DNA of 64,000 nucleotides, taken from positions 3,670,501 through 3,734,500 of the forward strand of contig NC_134196.1 of assembly GCF_964188355.1 (NCBI RefSeq), written 5' to 3'. Within the stretch, counting starts at the first letter, position 1. Each line of letters begins with the position of its first letter. The notes under the pieces were generated by a model. The model was not told the DNA's origin and made no database searches. It was given only the letters and a program-made list of their open reading frames with translations. The translations under genes were made by a program, and so were the position numbers. This DNA comes from Buteo buteo. Lineage: Eukaryota; Chordata; Aves; Accipitriformes; Accipitridae. Shown piece after piece: positions 24,401 to 35,500 of the stretch.

Positions 24401-26561
24401 ATTTAATCTTCAAAAATATAGGAAATAGTAAAACATATGAATCTAGACATATTATAAAAAAAAAATCTATTTAAGGGGAAGTAATCCTGAAAAGATTTAA
24501 TATTAATTGGTGAAAACAATATAATGTTCATCCAAAAAAGGCTGGAGAAACAATTTGGAAATTCCTTGAATTTGCTGGAGTCTGAAATTGAGAAAGGTGA
24601 ATATGCAAGATATTTTAGCATCTCCATATTTGTGTTCTACAATTTTTTCCTTTCAGTATCTTGATACATCTGAGAGATTCCCTTCAAATATCCTTCTATT
24701 ACAGCAATCTAATACATATCCTGGTTATTCCCTGTTCTCATTTTTGCATTCTCTGCTGTACTGTTGCCACCTTGCTTCATGCTGAAGAATAAAACTAAGG
24801 ACTAAATGTCAAAGTGAAGGATGGTTTCACAAGAGTGACAGTGATCTTATGAACTCCCACTATATAGCAGAAATTTTCTTTTCAGAGGCGTTAGCTTCCA
24901 GTAACCTCTAGTGGCCTCTTCTAGATTGTGGGCATGCTCACAATGTCTGAAAATCAGAAGCAAATTAAGTGATCTAAATAATTCCAGATTACTATGTTCA
25001 ATATGTTATTATTTCAGATTACAGTTTTAAATGAAGAGGTTGAAAGTGGAGCTTTCAACAGCCAACAGTTCTGCCCTAAGTGTACGCCTACACTATATGC
25101 CTGTAACCAGCTTCTGAGAGTGTGCAAATAACCACAGCTTGCCAGTTGTAAGGTTGCTGCCTAAATTGTGCTGACTCCTTGGGTGTTATTAGTTCTATCA
25201 AACCTCAATAAATGTATCTGTGAAGGAGGGGCAAAATTCAGTAGGTCTCGCAAAGGCAGAAAAATTGGATGAAGAATCCCCTGCCTAAGCACATGTTCCA
25301 CTATTTTGACTTGAGATACCCAGAAGGTAAGTTCCCAAGTGGGAGTAAATTTAACATTCTACAGCAAATACAGTCTTCACCTGAGATGAGCTCAGCATGA
25401 CACTACTACCTTGACAAATAGACCCAAACATACCTCTGCTCTGACACCCACCATCTGCCCAGCCGCTTCTGCCTCTGTTTGCTGCTCTTATTCTGCACTT
25501 TCATCCAGTAAGGCATCACATTAGTGCTCTCTCATATATATTGCTGGTAATCAAATGATAGCAACATATAATCTAGACTATTGTTGAAGATAATGCAGAT
25601 TTTGTCCTAAAATGACATAGTGGAAAATTTCCAAACTCTTACAAACACTGAGCATTAGATAAAGGAATAGTTACAGTGAGATCCTTGTGAGGTAATACTG
25701 CACTGTCGTAACTGTAGAAGCATTTCAGCAGTGTATTTCCAGCTAATAAATTAGGACCCAATACAATTGTAGAAAAGATTTACCAGAAAGCTCAGGCAAG
25801 ACTAGGTAAAACACTGGCCAACAGGATCTATGCGTCCCACGAAAACTCAGTGGACTTTCCCAGTAGAAACTCAACCCCACCCTCTATGCTGTTGGGTTCT
25901 TTGTTTGTCTTTTCCTTGTTCTGACACGGGTGATACCTGCTGGTAAAGCTGCCACTCTGCCTGCTGCATCGCAGAATCACTGCTTTCTACCACCTCCCTG
26001 CATTCCAGATGATCCTATGCAGGCTGTAATAATCAAACAGTTCTCCGTTATCAACAGTTATTTTATTGTTGTCAAAAGCTACAGAAAATATTGGGTAGCC
26101 AAACGCATAAACACATGAAAGCATCAGTAAGTGTAAACCTAGGTCAAAACCTCCCCTCCTCAGGAAATGGGATGTGCAGTGTTTTCCTTTGCATCTTTCA
26201 GCTGCCCTCTTACCTCCACTGTGATTGCCTTCAAGTACTGTTGTCTGTTGTAAAAACTAGTTAGAGGAACTTTTGAATAGCTTCCACATAGAGGTGAAAT
26301 ATTAAATGGTAGTGTTTCTATTTTCTTAGTCTGCACGAGAATAACAAAATTTACCTTGTCATAATAGTATCTGAGCGCGCGGCTCAGCTTGTCATAATTC
26401 ATATTAGTTTTGTTTTTTCTGAGTCCCCACAGCTTAGCCACTTCTTCTGCCTTGAGTAGCTTGAATTCGCCATCATTAGACGTCCAGCAAATCAGGTGCT
26501 CATGTTTCTGGTCTAGCAGCAACTGCAAAAGGAACTGCCACAGTGTGATTGCACTCTCCAT
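6381..26561 (-). CDS. ELK3: ELK3 (Net/SAP-2) ETS ternary complex factor, full coding sequence (4 joined exons)
   Basis: Join complement of 26355-26561, 15642-16436, 10209-10331 and 6381-6479. All junctions are phase 0 with GT/AG borders, and the product has 407 residues. It is a nuclear transcription factor that binds ETS sites and, with SRF, serum response elements. The family represses at rest and activates after Ras/MAPK phosphorylation. Visible domains: ETS domain at about 5-85, with spaced tryptophans W8, W26 and W45 and recognition-helix arginines R61 and R64 in RALRYYYDK; B-box for SRF at about 133-152 (RNEYIHSGLYSSF); SUMO motif IKTE at 161-164; Net inhibitory domain core VEEVRTVIRFV at about 177-187; CtBP motif PLNLSS at 273-278; basic MAPK docking stretch with LEI at about 290-299; activation domain with HFW at 351-353 and SP sites S357 and S363. 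Identification is by direct recognition: ELK1 and ELK4 differ in the NID and CtBP motif. No frameshift or missing key residue is seen. Confidence 0.97.
6480..10208 (-). other. ELK3: ELK3 intron 4 (3.7 kb)
   Basis: Bounded by donor GTAGGT at 10208-10203 and acceptor CAG at 6482-6480. It contains a short CTT microsatellite near 7856-7873 and a MIR-like relic at 9655-9765. No other gene is recognised on either strand. Confidence 0.85.
9655..9765 (-). repeat. MIR-like ancient SINE relic
   Basis: The stretch GGAGAGGTCATGTTCAGAGG, then AAGTAACTTGGTTGAGGACA and GGAGAACTGGAAATGGAGCC, follows the order of the reverse-strand MIR core (gag...aaGTgACTTGcccaAGGtCACa...gcagagCTGGgAatgGAacC). It is diverged, as expected for an ancient element. 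Call by pattern only. Confidence 0.5.
10209..10331 (-). CDS. ELK3: ELK3 coding exon (exon 4): MAPK-regulated activation domain
   Basis: This 123-base exon encodes residues 335-375, starting TPNGLLLTPSPLL. It holds the conserved TCF C-box core SSIHFWSSLSPVAPLSP. The S/T-P sites T342, S357 and S363 are the kind of residues phosphorylated by ERK, p38 and JNK in this family. The acceptor is tttttttgtcttgcag|ACC and the donor CAG|GTAGGT at 10208-10203. Confidence 0.97.
10332..15641 (-). other. ELK3: ELK3 intron 3 (5.3 kb)
   Basis: Bounded by GTGAGA at 15641-15636 and a pyrimidine-rich acceptor ending GCAG at 10335-10332. It contains a near-pure G tract (14852-14866) and, on the minus strand, an AATAAA at 14844-14849 that could serve an exon-3 read-through transcript. 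No other gene is recognised. Confidence 0.85.
14852..14866. repeat. G-rich tract (GGGGA then 10 G)
   Basis: GGGGAGGGGGGGGGG on plus, so a C tract in the ELK3 sense RNA. It lies just beside the minus-strand AATAAA at 14844-14849. Confidence 0.85.
15642..16436 (-). CDS. ELK3: ELK3 coding exon (exon 3): end of ETS domain, B-box, NID, CtBP motif, docking site
   Basis: This 795-base exon encodes residues 70-334. The acceptor is tgtatttgcag|AAC and the donor is CAG|GTGAGA at 15641-15636. It completes the ETS domain (NIIKKVIGQKFVYKF) and carries the SRF-binding B-box, the SUMO motif IKTE, the Net inhibitory domain, a long Ser-rich linker at about 216-250, the CtBP-binding PLNLSS and the basic docking region before LEISAPP. 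Read-through of the donor would add 22 residues before a stop at 15573. Confidence 0.97.
17737..17750. repeat. Poly(A) tract, 14 A
   Basis: An uninterrupted 14-A run continued by GAAAGAAAAAGG. No SINE or LINE body is recognised upstream. Confidence 0.85.
18028..18120 (-). repeat. MIR-like ancient SINE relic
   Basis: GTGGCACAAATGGAGAAAGT, TTTCCCCAAGTTGGTAACAG and CTGTAGCAAGAAGAATTAAA parallel the reverse MIR core (gaggcacagagagaagtgacttgcccaaggtcacacag...ggcagagccaggaatagaa). Strongly diverged, so tentative. Confidence 0.4.
19359..19373. repeat. Poly(A) tract, 15 A
   Basis: Uninterrupted 15-A run following GC-rich sequence (19213-19350). No target-site duplication was identified by eye. Confidence 0.85.
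19485..19615 (+). repeat. MIR-like ancient SINE relic (sense orientation)
   Basis: CCTCCTCTGTCCCCAGTCTG then TAAAACAGCGACTACAGC, and further on CATTGCAAAGTGCTTTGAAA with GGTACGGCACTG, follow the order of a MIR consensus (cctcagtttccccatctgtaaaatgggga ... gtaaagtgctttgaa ... tgcctggcac). This is the clearest of the MIR-like relics in the window. Confidence 0.55.
23482..23500. repeat. Uninterrupted run of 19 G
   Basis: A pure 19-G homopolymer in intron 2 (C19 in ELK3 pre-mRNA sense), preceded by GTGTGGGTGTTC and followed by CGGC. A short A tract lies about 25 bases to its right. Such runs are unstable and hard to sequence, so the exact length is doubtful. Confidence 0.9.
26062..26067 (-). terminator. 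ELK3: Possible intronic poly(A) signal AATAAA
   Basis: Plus-strand TTTATT in the AT-rich stretch GTTATTTTATTGTT. It is correctly placed to end a transcript that reads through exon 2 to the stop at 26160. The downstream GU content is only moderate. Confidence 0.3.
26160..26354 (-). other. ELK3: Open extension of exon 2 into intron 2 (64 codons)
   Basis: In frame with exon 2 past the GTAAAT donor: VNFVILVQTKKIETLPFNIS onward to a TGA at 26160-26162. A transcript that did not splice here would encode 133 residues with the ETS domain cut after the recognition helix and no SRF-binding, repression or activation regions. A minus-strand AATAAA lies at 26062-26067, about 90 nt after the stop. Whether it is used cannot be told from sequence. 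Confidence 0.35.
26355..26561 (-). CDS. ELK3: ELK3 coding exon (exon 2): start codon and most of the ETS domain
   Basis: Encodes residues 1-69, from MESAITLWQF to the recognition helix ending YYYDK. The exon begins at 26563: the acceptor reads ctttgtcccttgtag|GT, so the start codon is only two bases into the exon and exon 1 supplies the -3 base of the start context. The donor after AAG is GTAAAT at 26354-26349. The exon ends in the middle of the ETS domain, between the recognition helix and the strand starting NIIKKV, the usual split of TCF genes. The reading frame stays open for 64 codons into intron 2, to a stop at 26160. Confidence 0.97.
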
Positions 26562-29500
26562 ACCTACAAGGGACAAAGGAGAGCAACAGTGTGAAAAACA
26601 TTTGGGAGCAGGTGTTCCACCCAATGCTCATTTCAGCAATAAGCTCTGTGTAGGAGTCATCCTACGTAACTGAGCAAAGGAAGCAACTATATCGTTTACA
26701 ACCAAACATCCACAAGACCTACAGGTCTTGCATTCCCGTTTCAGTACTTTTTCCACTGCTATTTTCTGAAGGGACACACAAAATAGAGTGAGTATTTAGA
26801 AAAGCATTGCCCGCATAGTTCACATGGTACAGGGTCATCTCCAGTTGCTGTCTTCAATTCAATGTATGCAACCACCCTTCAAAGGAACATACAGGGGGCA
26901 AAAAAAGGACTTGATGTAACCATCCACTGAAATGAGCCAAAAACCTGCTGTTTACTGTCATGAGAAGTATATTGAAGTTGTTCGGATATGTCACTGTGAA
27001 GAAGGGGAGGAAAAGGGAAGACCAGAGTCGTTGCCTTTGGTTAGAGGACGAGAAACCACATTCTTTCACCCTCCCACCACACTCTCCCTTCCCTGTGTCA
27101 TACAGCCTTTACGCATTTTGTTTCTTCCAGGGCCTGAAATGGCTCTTGCTGCTTCTGTTTGTCAAGTCAAATAGCTCAAAAGATATTATCTATCTTGCAG
27201 AAATGCTGAAAGTTCAGTACAGTTAAGCACAGTAAAGTAAGTGATGTTTACCCTGAACCTTTCTCTAACAGGGATCTTTCCTTTCATTATCATATGCATG
27301 ACTGAGAACTAGGAATATTTTTAACGGTGCCTAAGTCTCACTTTTAAGGTTGGCTGAACATTTTTTTCTCTAACTGCCTGAGCCCTCCCCAGAATAAACT
27401 TTTTCAGGGACTGCAACAGAGGGATAAACTTAAGAATGACTATATTCCAACTCAGCACAGGCACATACACAGCTTAAAACTTGGGAACATTACCGCTGAA
27501 GACAATTTATTATTGTAATGAAGATGTAGCTAAAACTGACCTTTTAAACTACAGAACTACAAAATGAGATTTTCTCCTGCTTTCAACAACATTGCCAGCC
27601 TTAGCACGTCAACACTATATCAAACCATTTTTTCTCGGCCTCTTCTGATACTTAATTTGGACATGTTACGTCTAACTAAGGCAGATTTAAAGATGCCGGT
27701 AGTACTGGGTTAACGGACTATGCTGCTAATGGGGCTAATTATTACCTGACTTATCTTTGTACATGGATATACAGTGGATATTTTTGTCTTTATCTAAACG
27801 AGCTCATGATTTTTCACTTCCTTGCTCATTTTGCCTCCTCATATATTACTGTTTGTGTCCTAATAGATTATTGCATGGCCAGAACATGCCAGGCTTACTG
27901 CCTGACGTCTCCCTTGGTGCAGTGACCACGAGAGGGCACAAGACCTCCAGCTATCTGCCACCCGGAGCGGCAGGAGATCCGCCTCTCCCAAGTCTGCTCC
28001 AGCACTAGGGAAATCAGGTTGCATAAGCTTCACTAGTGTAAAAGCACAAGTTTAAGATACCAGAGGATGGTGTCGATAGTTTTACAGAAAAACAGAATTT
28101 GGAGCTCTATTTTGGTCCAAATAATTTCTAAGTACACTGGCCAAACAAGGGTTTGCAGAATTAATGATGGTTTTCTTACCCCTGCAAAAGCCTTATTTCT
28201 CTAATTAACTGAGAATCCAGTCTGAATGACAAGGACAAAAACACCTATCCCTGACACCCAGCTGTGTAACACAGTAACTACAGAGCACCTTCAAGAGATG
28301 GCAGAGGTTCCCAGGACTGCCAGGTATCCTTGAAACCAAACTGCCTATATGGACAGATGATTTGGTACTTTCAAAGGTTTGCGTTTGCTTCACTGCATTT
28401 TTTTATCACTTTACACAAATCCTTTTCCACATACCGTAAGGCAGAAAAAAAATGTATAGCTAGAATTACATATACCTGAAAGTTATACACTTGCTTTAGT
28501 CTTTAAAAGTTCCTTTAAACTACAGCATCTGTGCAAGTATGAATGTCTTTAATGAATTATTTATCTGTAACATCATAACTAATAAAGCATCCCTATTAAT
28601 CTGGCATCATATATACTTACTTTTTATTTAGTATTTATAAATTTTGTAACTTCACTAAATGTGTGTAGGTATATACAGCCATACTACTTTAAAATAATCT
28701 TAGTTTCTGTACATCACATACTATACAGCAATACTCTGCATAATTTCAGCTTGTATCGTACAACTCTTCTGAACAAGAAATCACAAACAGAACCTTTGTT
28801 GCTCTGAAAAATTAGAAGTAACTTATAAATTTCTTTCTTGAAAATTGTATTAAAATGTCTACAGGTGTCCCATGCTACAAAGACCTGTCAGCAGAACTTC
28901 AGCTGAGGAAATTAAAGACGGAAGAGAGTTATAGAAGCACTAAACCAAACTCCACCACCATGCCACTCGCCAAAACAGTACAATACCTCAGAGGTGCAAT
29001 TCTCTTATCTAGACCTTAAATTATATCTTCCTTCAGATCATCAGCAGTCATGCGTCTTCAGAGAGTTTAGGTGGAACTGAACTCACAGTGACATGCATTT
29101 TGCTGCCATCTCCTCCATCCCCATTCACCTCTGCCCAAGAACACTCAGAGGGTAACCTACAGCTAACGTTGCACTACGCTTTCCATTATGAACCTGTTTT
29201 CTGATGCTTATTGTTTGTAAAATTAAACAGTTTTGGATTCCACTTTATCTACTGAGTGTGGGCCTCACGGTGACTCAGCCACAGGCATAACATGAAATGC
29301 ACGGACGTGGGCGAGGACATCCTACAGGAGCACCCACTCCACACTATCTGTCCCGGTGACTAAGGAGAGGTGACTTCCATCAGGTTATTATAGAAAAGGT
29401 TACTGCCACCTTTTCCAAAGAGGTTCAGTTCTTGGTGATCAGTTCTTCAACCAGCCGAGATACTCACATAATCTCTGGGGGGCACTTCAGGTGCTGGACC

Positions 29501-31900
29501 CAGGGCAGTTGGCTGTGGTGGGATCAGATTTAGCCAGCTCCTCGCCACCCTGCTTGCCTTACCATCAACTCTCCAAGTGCATAGCTCTGAACAGGCTTTA
29601 GAAAGGACCCGGGCACCTCAGAATTCAGCATCGATGTGCTTAATTGGTACGTGCATGAATCTCCTACTGGATAGGACCAAAGTCTGCTCATACAGAAATG
29701 AGATTATAACAGCCCAATGCTGCATTGTACTCCATGTCCATCTGCCACGGAGCTTCTGTGTAAAGCTTCCCATACTGCTTCTATAACAACTGTATCTATA
29801 TGATTCCTACATGAGGCAAATCATGCAAATTACATCTTCAGCTTATCATTAATTGTATGGTCCTTTTTTTTCTAAGCACCCAACTTGAGGTGTTCAGGTC
29901 TGAGTTGCATTGAATATTCACAGCTGTAACTACCTTTAACAGAAGCTTTGCACTCAGCATATATGGTGATGTAAAATCTTAAATACCTTTAATTTGGTAA
30001 ACTGGTATTAATCTTTGCATCTCATTTCCGTTCTCTAAAATGTGTTTTGCAGGGGAAATCCAAGATCCTGCAGTGACAGGATTTTTAAACTGATGCAAAA
30101 TATTTCATTTCCAATCAAGTGAACAGAAGTATTAACCTGCCTTTCTCTGTGGGCACCATTTTAGGATTCCACAAAGTATTAACTATCCTCTTGGGAGGAC
30201 AACGTGGCCACACAGTGTACTAAGCCTTAACTGGTGTCTCATTTGAGTGGTAGAGCAGAAGAATCACGACAGATGTATTACAAGACATGTCATTTAACCA
30301 CAAATGTGCTACCACTATTAAAATTTATTATAAATTATGACTGGGAGGAGTCAGAAATCTTCAGAAAACACTGTATTTCATTTATGTGTTTTCTAATTCT
30401 TTTGAATTTTTACTGACTCAAAGGGAATTCAGCGTCTTGCCTTAATTTGACAGAAACGGGTGTTAGGATGTGGTCACTTCCTAACGGGCATGTATTTCAC
30501 ATTTCATTCAACTCTTTATTAATATTAAATAGTAATAATAAATATTCCTGTTACTTCTGTGCTCAGTACAGGATTTGAATGCTAGGCAATAAATAATACA
30601 TGGAACCACATACTGAATTACATGGAATAGAAGAAAAATAGTTTAAAAAAATCACTTATTTAGATAGTGACATCCATTTATGGTACAGAATGAGACAGGC
30701 AACCTATGTAAGAAATATATTCTGTGTCATGGAAAGCCTAATCAAAATTCATATAGACAAAAGAGTCAATTATTTTTTTCATCTATTAATACATGGGGGT
30801 TTGCCATCTTACCATTTTTTAAATATTTATACAATGCATTTGACAGTCAAAGATATTTTCTAAGCCATGAAACAAAATTTGCCAGGTTGGCCTGACCTAA
30901 ATAGCCTAGTAATTTTACTTTGTGATCAGTTCCACTACTGCTGATGCAAATAATCACTGGCATAGCTAGAAGGAATTATACTTGGAAATGCTGCATTAGA
31001 CAGCAAAAGGATATTTCAGGACCGAGTTTTCTGAAAGTCCATTCCTCAGGCAGCTGTGACGGGTAACCACACTAACACCCTCTGCATTACCAATTTACAT
31101 TCTTTCAGATGTGTGCCCCCCCATACAAAGCCTACCAACTGCACAATCAGTGTGATACAATGTGATCTCCACATATCAAATTTTAAGTTCAGGACTGATT
31201 CGGGAAGGAGGTAACTCAGAATATCTGTGCTGATAATACTGCCCTTATTAATTTCAACCAAATTCAGGGACTTACGGAAATGCCTAAACTTGGAGCGGCA
31301 GCAAAGTCAACACCATAAGCCTCCCTGAAGAGAATAATAGAAAAGGACAGAGACATCCACAGGACAAAGCATCCCATCTAAGAGATGATTTTCCTGTAAA
31401 GGGCGTGCCCAAGTTCCTCACTTAGGTGAGGGGCCCAAATGCCAAACACTGTCTCTCCCCTTAGTGTGTGGAGAGTGACTTCTACCAACACGAGCAAGCA
31501 TTACGAAAATATTATGCAAGTTACACTAGAAAGGGTTAAGATGCATGAATACATGTGCTGACGAGCTGCATTACCATTTTTTTCTGACCAAGACCATACA
31601 TACAAAATTCTGTATGACAAAATGTCAGTAAAGTGGCATTAAGGTAAAAGAAAAAAAAAAAGTCATTAACTTGCTGGACAAAATAAAACAAATAAGCAAG
31701 CCATCTTAAACCCAGGCAGCAGAAAACCAGGAGGCTCAGAGACAAAGCTAGCTAAATAAAAAGCTCAGTATCAGAAAGATTTATGACATGAACTGTGAGA
31801 TAAGTAGGATACTCTTTGGGGCACTAAGTTTTGCAGGACTCTTGCACAAGGAAAGCTGGAAGAAAAAGGCAGATAGCTGGAAAGCAGCTCTGCAGCATTC

Positions 31901-31920
31901 AGGACCTCTGCAGAGGTCCT
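31901..31920. repeat. Perfect 20-bp palindrome
   Basis: AGGACCTCTGCAGAGGTCCT equals its own reverse complement with no spacer. The flanking bases do not extend the symmetry. It contains two inverted AGGTCC-type half sites around a central PstI-like CTGCAG. Confidence 0.9.
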
Positions 31921-32579
31921 TAGCTTCCATACAACTATGTTACAGCTGTGTTCTTGTCTTCCATTCTCCCACATACTCTAGGTTTCCTACCTGGATTCTT
32001 TCTCCCCATTTTATGTTAGCTTCCCCACAGCCTTTCTAAAATAAAGAGATATACTGCTGATCCTGGACAATCAACATGAACAAGTTCTGAAGGCTAAAAC
32101 CAGGAATCCCTCCAGGCATGAGGATCAAAAACGAGTGCTTTGTTGCTTTAGAGGGTCCGCAGAGGAACATCTGGGACTCTGAGCGATAAACCAGGTCGTG
32201 GGACTTGGGGCAGAGGGGGGACAGCTGAGTGGGATAGACTGGCTGGGGAGCCCAGAGGCTGAAAAAATCAGCTGGAGATCAATTAAATCAGGAAGACATA
32301 AAAGCCATGTTAGCCAACATTATGCACTGTAGGTAGTCATAGAGAGATGGTGATCAGACACGTACATGAAAAGGATTAAGAGGCAGAGTCAGGGCAGGGA
32401 AATTCATTTCCCTTAGTGTATGAAGAAACTGCTGATTCCTTCTCCAGCCAAAGCAGCTGCAAAAGATTCAGCTCCTTTTTGTATACCCCACCACAGCAGG
32501 CACACACCTCCACTTATATTTCCCTTACAGGCAAGTGTGTGCTTTTGCAAGCACACAGCATTTCTCTGTAACAGATGCC

Positions 32580-32593
32580 TTTTTTTTTTTTTT
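32580..32593. repeat. Poly(T) tract, 14 T
   Basis: Uninterrupted T run inside a pyrimidine-rich stretch (32576-32600). Confidence 0.85.
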
Positions 32594-35500
32594 CCTTTTC
32601 GACTACTCTGGAAAACGTGTGTATATTTTTTGTACATCCATTTACTGCTTTTGTATCCTAATTCTGGCCCACAGCACGTTTCTCTGAGCAGCGTGACGTG
32701 GGGCATTGTTAGCTTCTCATTCACGTTAGCATTCGGCTTCCTTTATTTCTGCAGGTTGCAGCCAGGAAACTGGAAAATGGGCCACAGGAAACCTGGCCTC
32801 CTACATCTGTCCCAGTTTGTAATAGCAGCTCTGGTTTTATTTTTCTAAGTGTCTCAGGTTCATTTTAACCCTTGAGATGACTGCTGCAATAACATGTTAA
32901 AGAACGTGACTGTTTTGTCATTATTTTTTTTAACCACCATTTCTCAATACTAAAATTTGAGATTTGGCTAAACCATACTCATTTCTAAAGTATTTTAATA
33001 TTTATAAAATAAACAGTTATCTAAGTTTTAAAAAACTTTTGTTGGAAACTACCAAAACAATTCCATTCCATAATGACAAATATCAAAGAGTGTATTTTGA
33101 GAAATATATGGAATAAGGCAGTCTCTAGCTGTTTCAGCTATATACATTTTTAACATAGTTCTAAAGCAAATGTCTATATGGAAAGTTGAACAGCTTACAA
33201 ATCCCCTAGGCCAATTTTTCTCTTTTACATTTTAGTTTCTATAAAAAATTGAAGCACACTTGTTTTGCATTTGATTACAGAAGGAAAAGGGTGCTGCTCA
33301 TCCAGAAAAGAAACTTTTCCAGAGTAATAAAAAAATCAGTCAGCCGTAACATACTCCACTGAAAATTCATCTGTACAACGAGTATATCATGAGAGGTTAA
33401 AAGACAACTGCCAAATCTGCCCAAATGTTTGCTCAGAAACATTTGAAAGAACAAGGCAAAAGTCTGAGTCAGTCCTCACACTTTATTTCTCAACAGAGAT
33501 GCTTCAAGGGTGATAAATAGGATGTGGTTGGTGAAAAGTTAGTGATTCTTCCAGAAAGGAGGAAAAACAAATATCGATTTGTTTACTCAGAAAGTTTTCA
33601 AATACTCATCAAAGGAGATCTTACTGCTAATTTAATTGGCCTTGAAAAAATAAGCTTGCAACTAAGTGTGTAAATGTACCTGTTTTAACTTGATGCAGAA
33701 CTTTCTCTGTTAAAGGTAATAAATCAAACTAATGGTGCAATCCATACCCAGGGCACTTTAGGGAACTATGTGTATGATACAGAATGCTGGTAATTTTTCC
33801 ACATCCAGCAACCAGGACATTTCCTGCCAGAGCATCCTCCGAGTTCTTCCATTGTGTTGAAACTGCAAAAACTTTCTAAATCAGGACTTCCTCCTATTAT
33901 ATTTTAGAGGCGTCTTTCTGGGAAATGCAGATTCAAGTGAAAAAAAAAAGAAATAGGAATTCCTGCAGCACCACCCAGTGGAAACACTAGAAAAAGTTAC
34001 AGAGTGCCCAAGCACACAAGTTCCAATTTGCTGCAAAACTACAGTAATATTGCCGCACAAACCCAGACTGGTTTAAGGATGTGCCAAAAAAACACAGAGG
34101 GTTTTGCTGGCCCATGTACTTAACATGAGTCACATGAGGTATGTATGCCTACTCTGCCACTCCTGTGTAATAGTCTCCTCTTCATATTCTAACGTAAAAG
34201 ATTATTTACAGTAATAATTTACAAGGTCTCTTTCTTAAGCATGAATACCCACTGTTCTGGCCCAGCACATTTAAAAAAATAAACAGACTCTTGTGGTTAA
34301 GAGCAACACAAAAGAGACAGCAGCAAGATCTAGCAAAATATTATAGGATAACATCAAGTTCCACTGCAGAAAAGAAAGCATTCACACACATGTCCAGTAA
34401 CGCTTCCAGCAGGTACATTTGGTAATACAATGTTTGCAGTTTTTAATTATTTTAACTAAGTCAAAGAAAGGCTGAGGCAGATGTCCAAAGGAAGAAAGTT
34501 CTGCAACCTCCAAATTAATACAACAAAGGACTGGTCGCCTGCCAAGCAGAGGTGTGATGACACCGCCTCTAAAACACGAGTGCTTTCAGATTCTCCATAA
34601 GGATGTAGTTCAAGAAACAGGCTTAATCCAACTGGAGTAAAAGCCCTAAGCAGGAGGGAATATGGCTAGTTGCCTCCCTGTGAAAGGCTTAAAAAAATAA
34701 CCTGCTCAACTATTTCTAAAACTAGCTGTAAACAAAACTACATAAATCCATAATGGCTCCAACCGTTCACCTTGGGACAGACGTAAAATGAATGCAGACT
34801 CCTCACACTGCTTTCTGTCTGCTCATGTGGTGCACATCTGTGGCACGCTGGCAATACGCTACACTGCAATCCGAGGGACTTCTGCTTTCAAAGCCAGCCC
34901 TATATGTTTATTTTTCCCATATGACTTTCTTTTACATTTTTGTCAGCATCAGTAGGACACAGATCATGATTATTTGACTGTCCTATATAAAATTTCTGAT
35001 AGTCCCTTTGATAAATTCAGAGAAAATATGCACACACAAAAAAAATAGCTAAAGAGGGCAGAGGATACAGCCTCCAGGAACAGTGGCTATTCTGAAAGTT
35101 TACTTGATGTATCAAGCCATGATTACTCCCAAATGTAAATGCTTTTTCCTTATCTGTACCTCCTTCTTAAACTGAAGTATTAAAATTTCCAATTTTGTGG
35201 CAGCAGACCGAATGCTTTGTAACTTATGCTAGTGGCTCTAATATTTTAAATGGTGTATTAATACTATCAACTGTCTCAAATGTCACTTTTAATACATTTT
35301 GTATTCCAATTTTTAAGCTAACCTTCCCCTCTCGACTGACTTTTCCTAGACTAGAAACTCAGATAAACAAGCAGGTCTTTTTAATACTGTGAGCAGAGAG
35401 GAACCTGGCCAAAAGGACAGGAAACACAGTCCTGGGAGCTCTGTTCAGGCAAACCGAGGTGGCTGGCAATTTCCGCAAGACCTGAAGCACAGCAAGATCA

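Larger units (their letters stand above)
16437..26354 (-). other. ELK3: ELK3 intron 2 (9.9 kb)
   Basis: Bounded by donor GTAAAT at 26354-26349 and acceptor GCAG at 16440-16437. It contains poly(A) or poly(T) tracts (17737-17750, 18291-18303, 19359-19373), two MIR-like relics (18028-18120, 19485-19615) and a 19-G run (23482-23500). The first 195 bases in the sense direction continue the exon 2 reading frame. No other gene is recognised; a 207-codon plus-strand frame at 16552-17175 looks like chance. Confidence 0.85.
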
